5,491 nt of DNA from QQUD01 sp039029915 (lineage in GTDB: Bacteria > Chloroflexota > Anaerolineae > Promineifilales > Promineifilaceae), in the NCBI GenBank assembly GCA_039029915.1, contig JBCCFD010000507.1, positions 1-5,491 on the forward strand, written 5' to 3'. The position numbers were made by a program, and so were the translations under genes. The first letter of the stretch is position 1; each line of letters starts with the position of its first letter. Of this stretch, positions 4,633 to 5,491 are shown piece by piece. Below the pieces are notes generated by a model that was not told where the DNA came from, did no database searches, and saw nothing but the letters and a program-made list of their open reading frames with translations.

Positions 4633-5491
4633 TGAACAATAAGCGCAGCATAAAAATTGTACAGCACGTGAGCATTTTCAAGATTTACACCAGTTAAATG
4701 CTCAATCCGGTACAACCGTTTGTTGAGGGTGTTGCGATGAATATGCAAATCAACTGCCGTTCTAGCCATTGACAGCCGATTATCCAAAAATGTCTCAAGC
4801 GTCTTTAATAGTTCTGCTTGATGACGAGAATCATAATCCACAATTGTTGCAATATGATCCATATAATGGTTGTTATCGATCTGCTGGGGCGATAAATGAT
4901 TCAGCCAATGGTGAATGCCAAGCGTGTGAAAAGGATAAACGGCCGTGTTTTTATCACCCAAGCGTTCGCCCACTTTTAGCGCTTCTCGAGCTTCTAAAAA
5001 GCTCTGCCGCACTCGGTTGGGGGTAGCATCCTGATACGCTTGGCCTACGCCAATTGAAAGCTGCCATTCAGGATGGTGCAGAATTTCCAGCAATGCTTTG
5101 CTTACATCAACCCCATAACTTGTTTCACCGTTAGCCAGCATCAAAACCAGCTGATCATTATGCCACGCTTTCAACCCCATATTTCCTGACTCTTCTTGCC
5201 AAAGTTCCATAGCCTTGCTCACCGACTGCTGTGACCCCCCATCAGTGGGCACACCATCGATAAGCAGGATTTGTCGAGGCTGTTCAAGCTTGTAATCTAG
5301 CCGCTCTGCCTGTCGCAAAAATTGATCATCATCTTGCCCTTGCAGCAAATTGGCAAAAAAGTCGCCGCTCAGGGCGTATCGAGCTTCTCGGGCCGCTTTA
5401 TCTTTGAGCATAATCAGCGCTGCGGCCGTAATCCCTTGTTCAATTATCAATTGGTCTAACTGTGAGAGCGGGGCGTCAGATATAACCCACA
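4620..5491 (-). CDS. PucR/CdaR-family transcriptional regulator, N-terminus cut by the window edge
   Basis: The reading frame is open to the right edge, giving 289 visible residues with the true start outside the window. The first visible residues are WVISDAPLSQLDQLIIEQGI. The in-frame TTG at 5450-5448 is an ordinary internal Leu, since family-like sequence continues upstream of it. Visible order: a helical linker rich in Ala and Lys (about 10-60, with REARYALSGDFFANLLQG); a CdaR GGDEF-like domain (about 70-175, with LSIGVGQAYQDATPNRVRQS then FLEAREALKVG) lacking diguanylate cyclase catalytic motifs; and a C-terminal PucR helix-turn-helix (about 227-275, with LSMARTAVDLHIHRNTLNKR then LYRIEHLTGVNL). 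Such proteins bind DNA through the C-terminal domain and sense a metabolite or signal through a domain at the N-terminus, which is missing here, so the ligand cannot be guessed. It converges on the TPR gene and is probably a separate unit. Confidence 0.9.
   Translation of the reverse strand, partial: WVISDAPLSQLDQLIIEQGITAAALIMLKDKAAREARYALSGDFFANLLQGQDDDQFLRQAERLDYKLEQPRQILLIDGVPTDGGSQQSVSKAMELWQEESGNMGLKAWHNDQLVLMLANGETSYGVDVSKALLEILHHPEWQLSIGVGQAYQDATPNRVRQSFLEAREALKVGERLGDKNTAVYPFHTLGIHHWLNHLSPQQIDNNHYMDHIATIVDYDSRHQAELLKTLETFLDNRLSMARTAVDLHIHRNTLNKRLYRIEHLTGVNLENAHVLYNFYAALIVQKLN

Larger units (their letters stand above)
384..4946. repeat. Dispersed highly iterated palindrome ACGGCCGT, nine copies
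   Basis: The exact 8-bp palindrome begins at 384, 1196, 1424, 2855, 3214, 3712, 3835, 4238 and 4939. All nine copies lie inside genes, with at least one in each of the five. Eight of nine extend to AACGGCCGT on one strand or the other, and four (3214, 3712, 3835, 4238) are full AACGGCCGTT. From base composition I estimate about 0.05 copies expected in a window this long. The core CGGCCG occurs three more times in other flanks (2024, 2144, 5423). The copies at 384 and 1196 share a 15-base identity, ACACGGCCGTTAATG. Seven copies read in codon phase as Thr-Ala-Val and two as Asn-Gly-Arg. Confidence 0.85.

Noticed and set aside
4769..5026. Plus-strand open frame opposite the regulator
   Set aside because: It lies wholly antisense to a well-supported PucR/CdaR coding region, resembles no family I recognise and has no ribosome binding site I can see.

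Overview
The window holds five protein-coding genes with AT-leaning base composition (GC in the mid-40s percent by eye). They are an ECF sigma factor with its membrane anti-sigma factor (SigK/RskA type), a secreted DUF4331-family protein, a membrane-anchored TPR protein, and a convergent PucR/CdaR-type regulator cut by the right edge. Nothing identifies the host firmly. The gene families would fit a bacterium such as an Anaerolineae-type Chloroflexota, but this is a guess from gene content. There are no tRNA or rRNA genes, transposases, CRISPR arrays or phage genes.

Layout, left to right: a 92-base leader with a promoter-like motif; the sigma gene (93-668) and anti-sigma gene (665-1525), translationally coupled by a 4-base ATGA overlap; a strong intrinsic terminator (1556-1581); a 416-base gap with a perfect 32-bp palindrome, a second copy of the promoter-like motif and a 12-bp palindrome; the DUF4331 gene (1942-3009); a 108-base spacer made almost entirely of two RNA hairpins; the TPR gene (3118-4398); a terminator (4457-4480) and a hairpin shared by the convergent genes (4573-4632); then the minus-strand regulator, whose reading frame stays open to the last base of the window.

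Two signals go beyond gene annotation. First, the bipartite motif ATGCAAA-N9-CTTGCGTAT occurs exactly twice with identical spacing: directly upstream of the sigma gene and upstream of the DUF4331 gene. This suggests one autoregulated ECF regulon in which the sigma factor drives its own operon and the exported DUF4331/TPR pair. Second, the 8-bp palindrome ACGGCCGT occurs nine times, spread over all five genes on both strands, against roughly 0.05 expected by composition. It looks like a genome-wide highly iterated palindrome, comparable in kind to cyanobacterial HIP1 but different in sequence.

Working model (inference): an envelope or extracytoplasmic signal acts on the RskA-like protein, releases the sigma factor, and switches on export of the DUF4331 protein and the TPR protein. 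The PucR-like regulator appears to be a separate unit.
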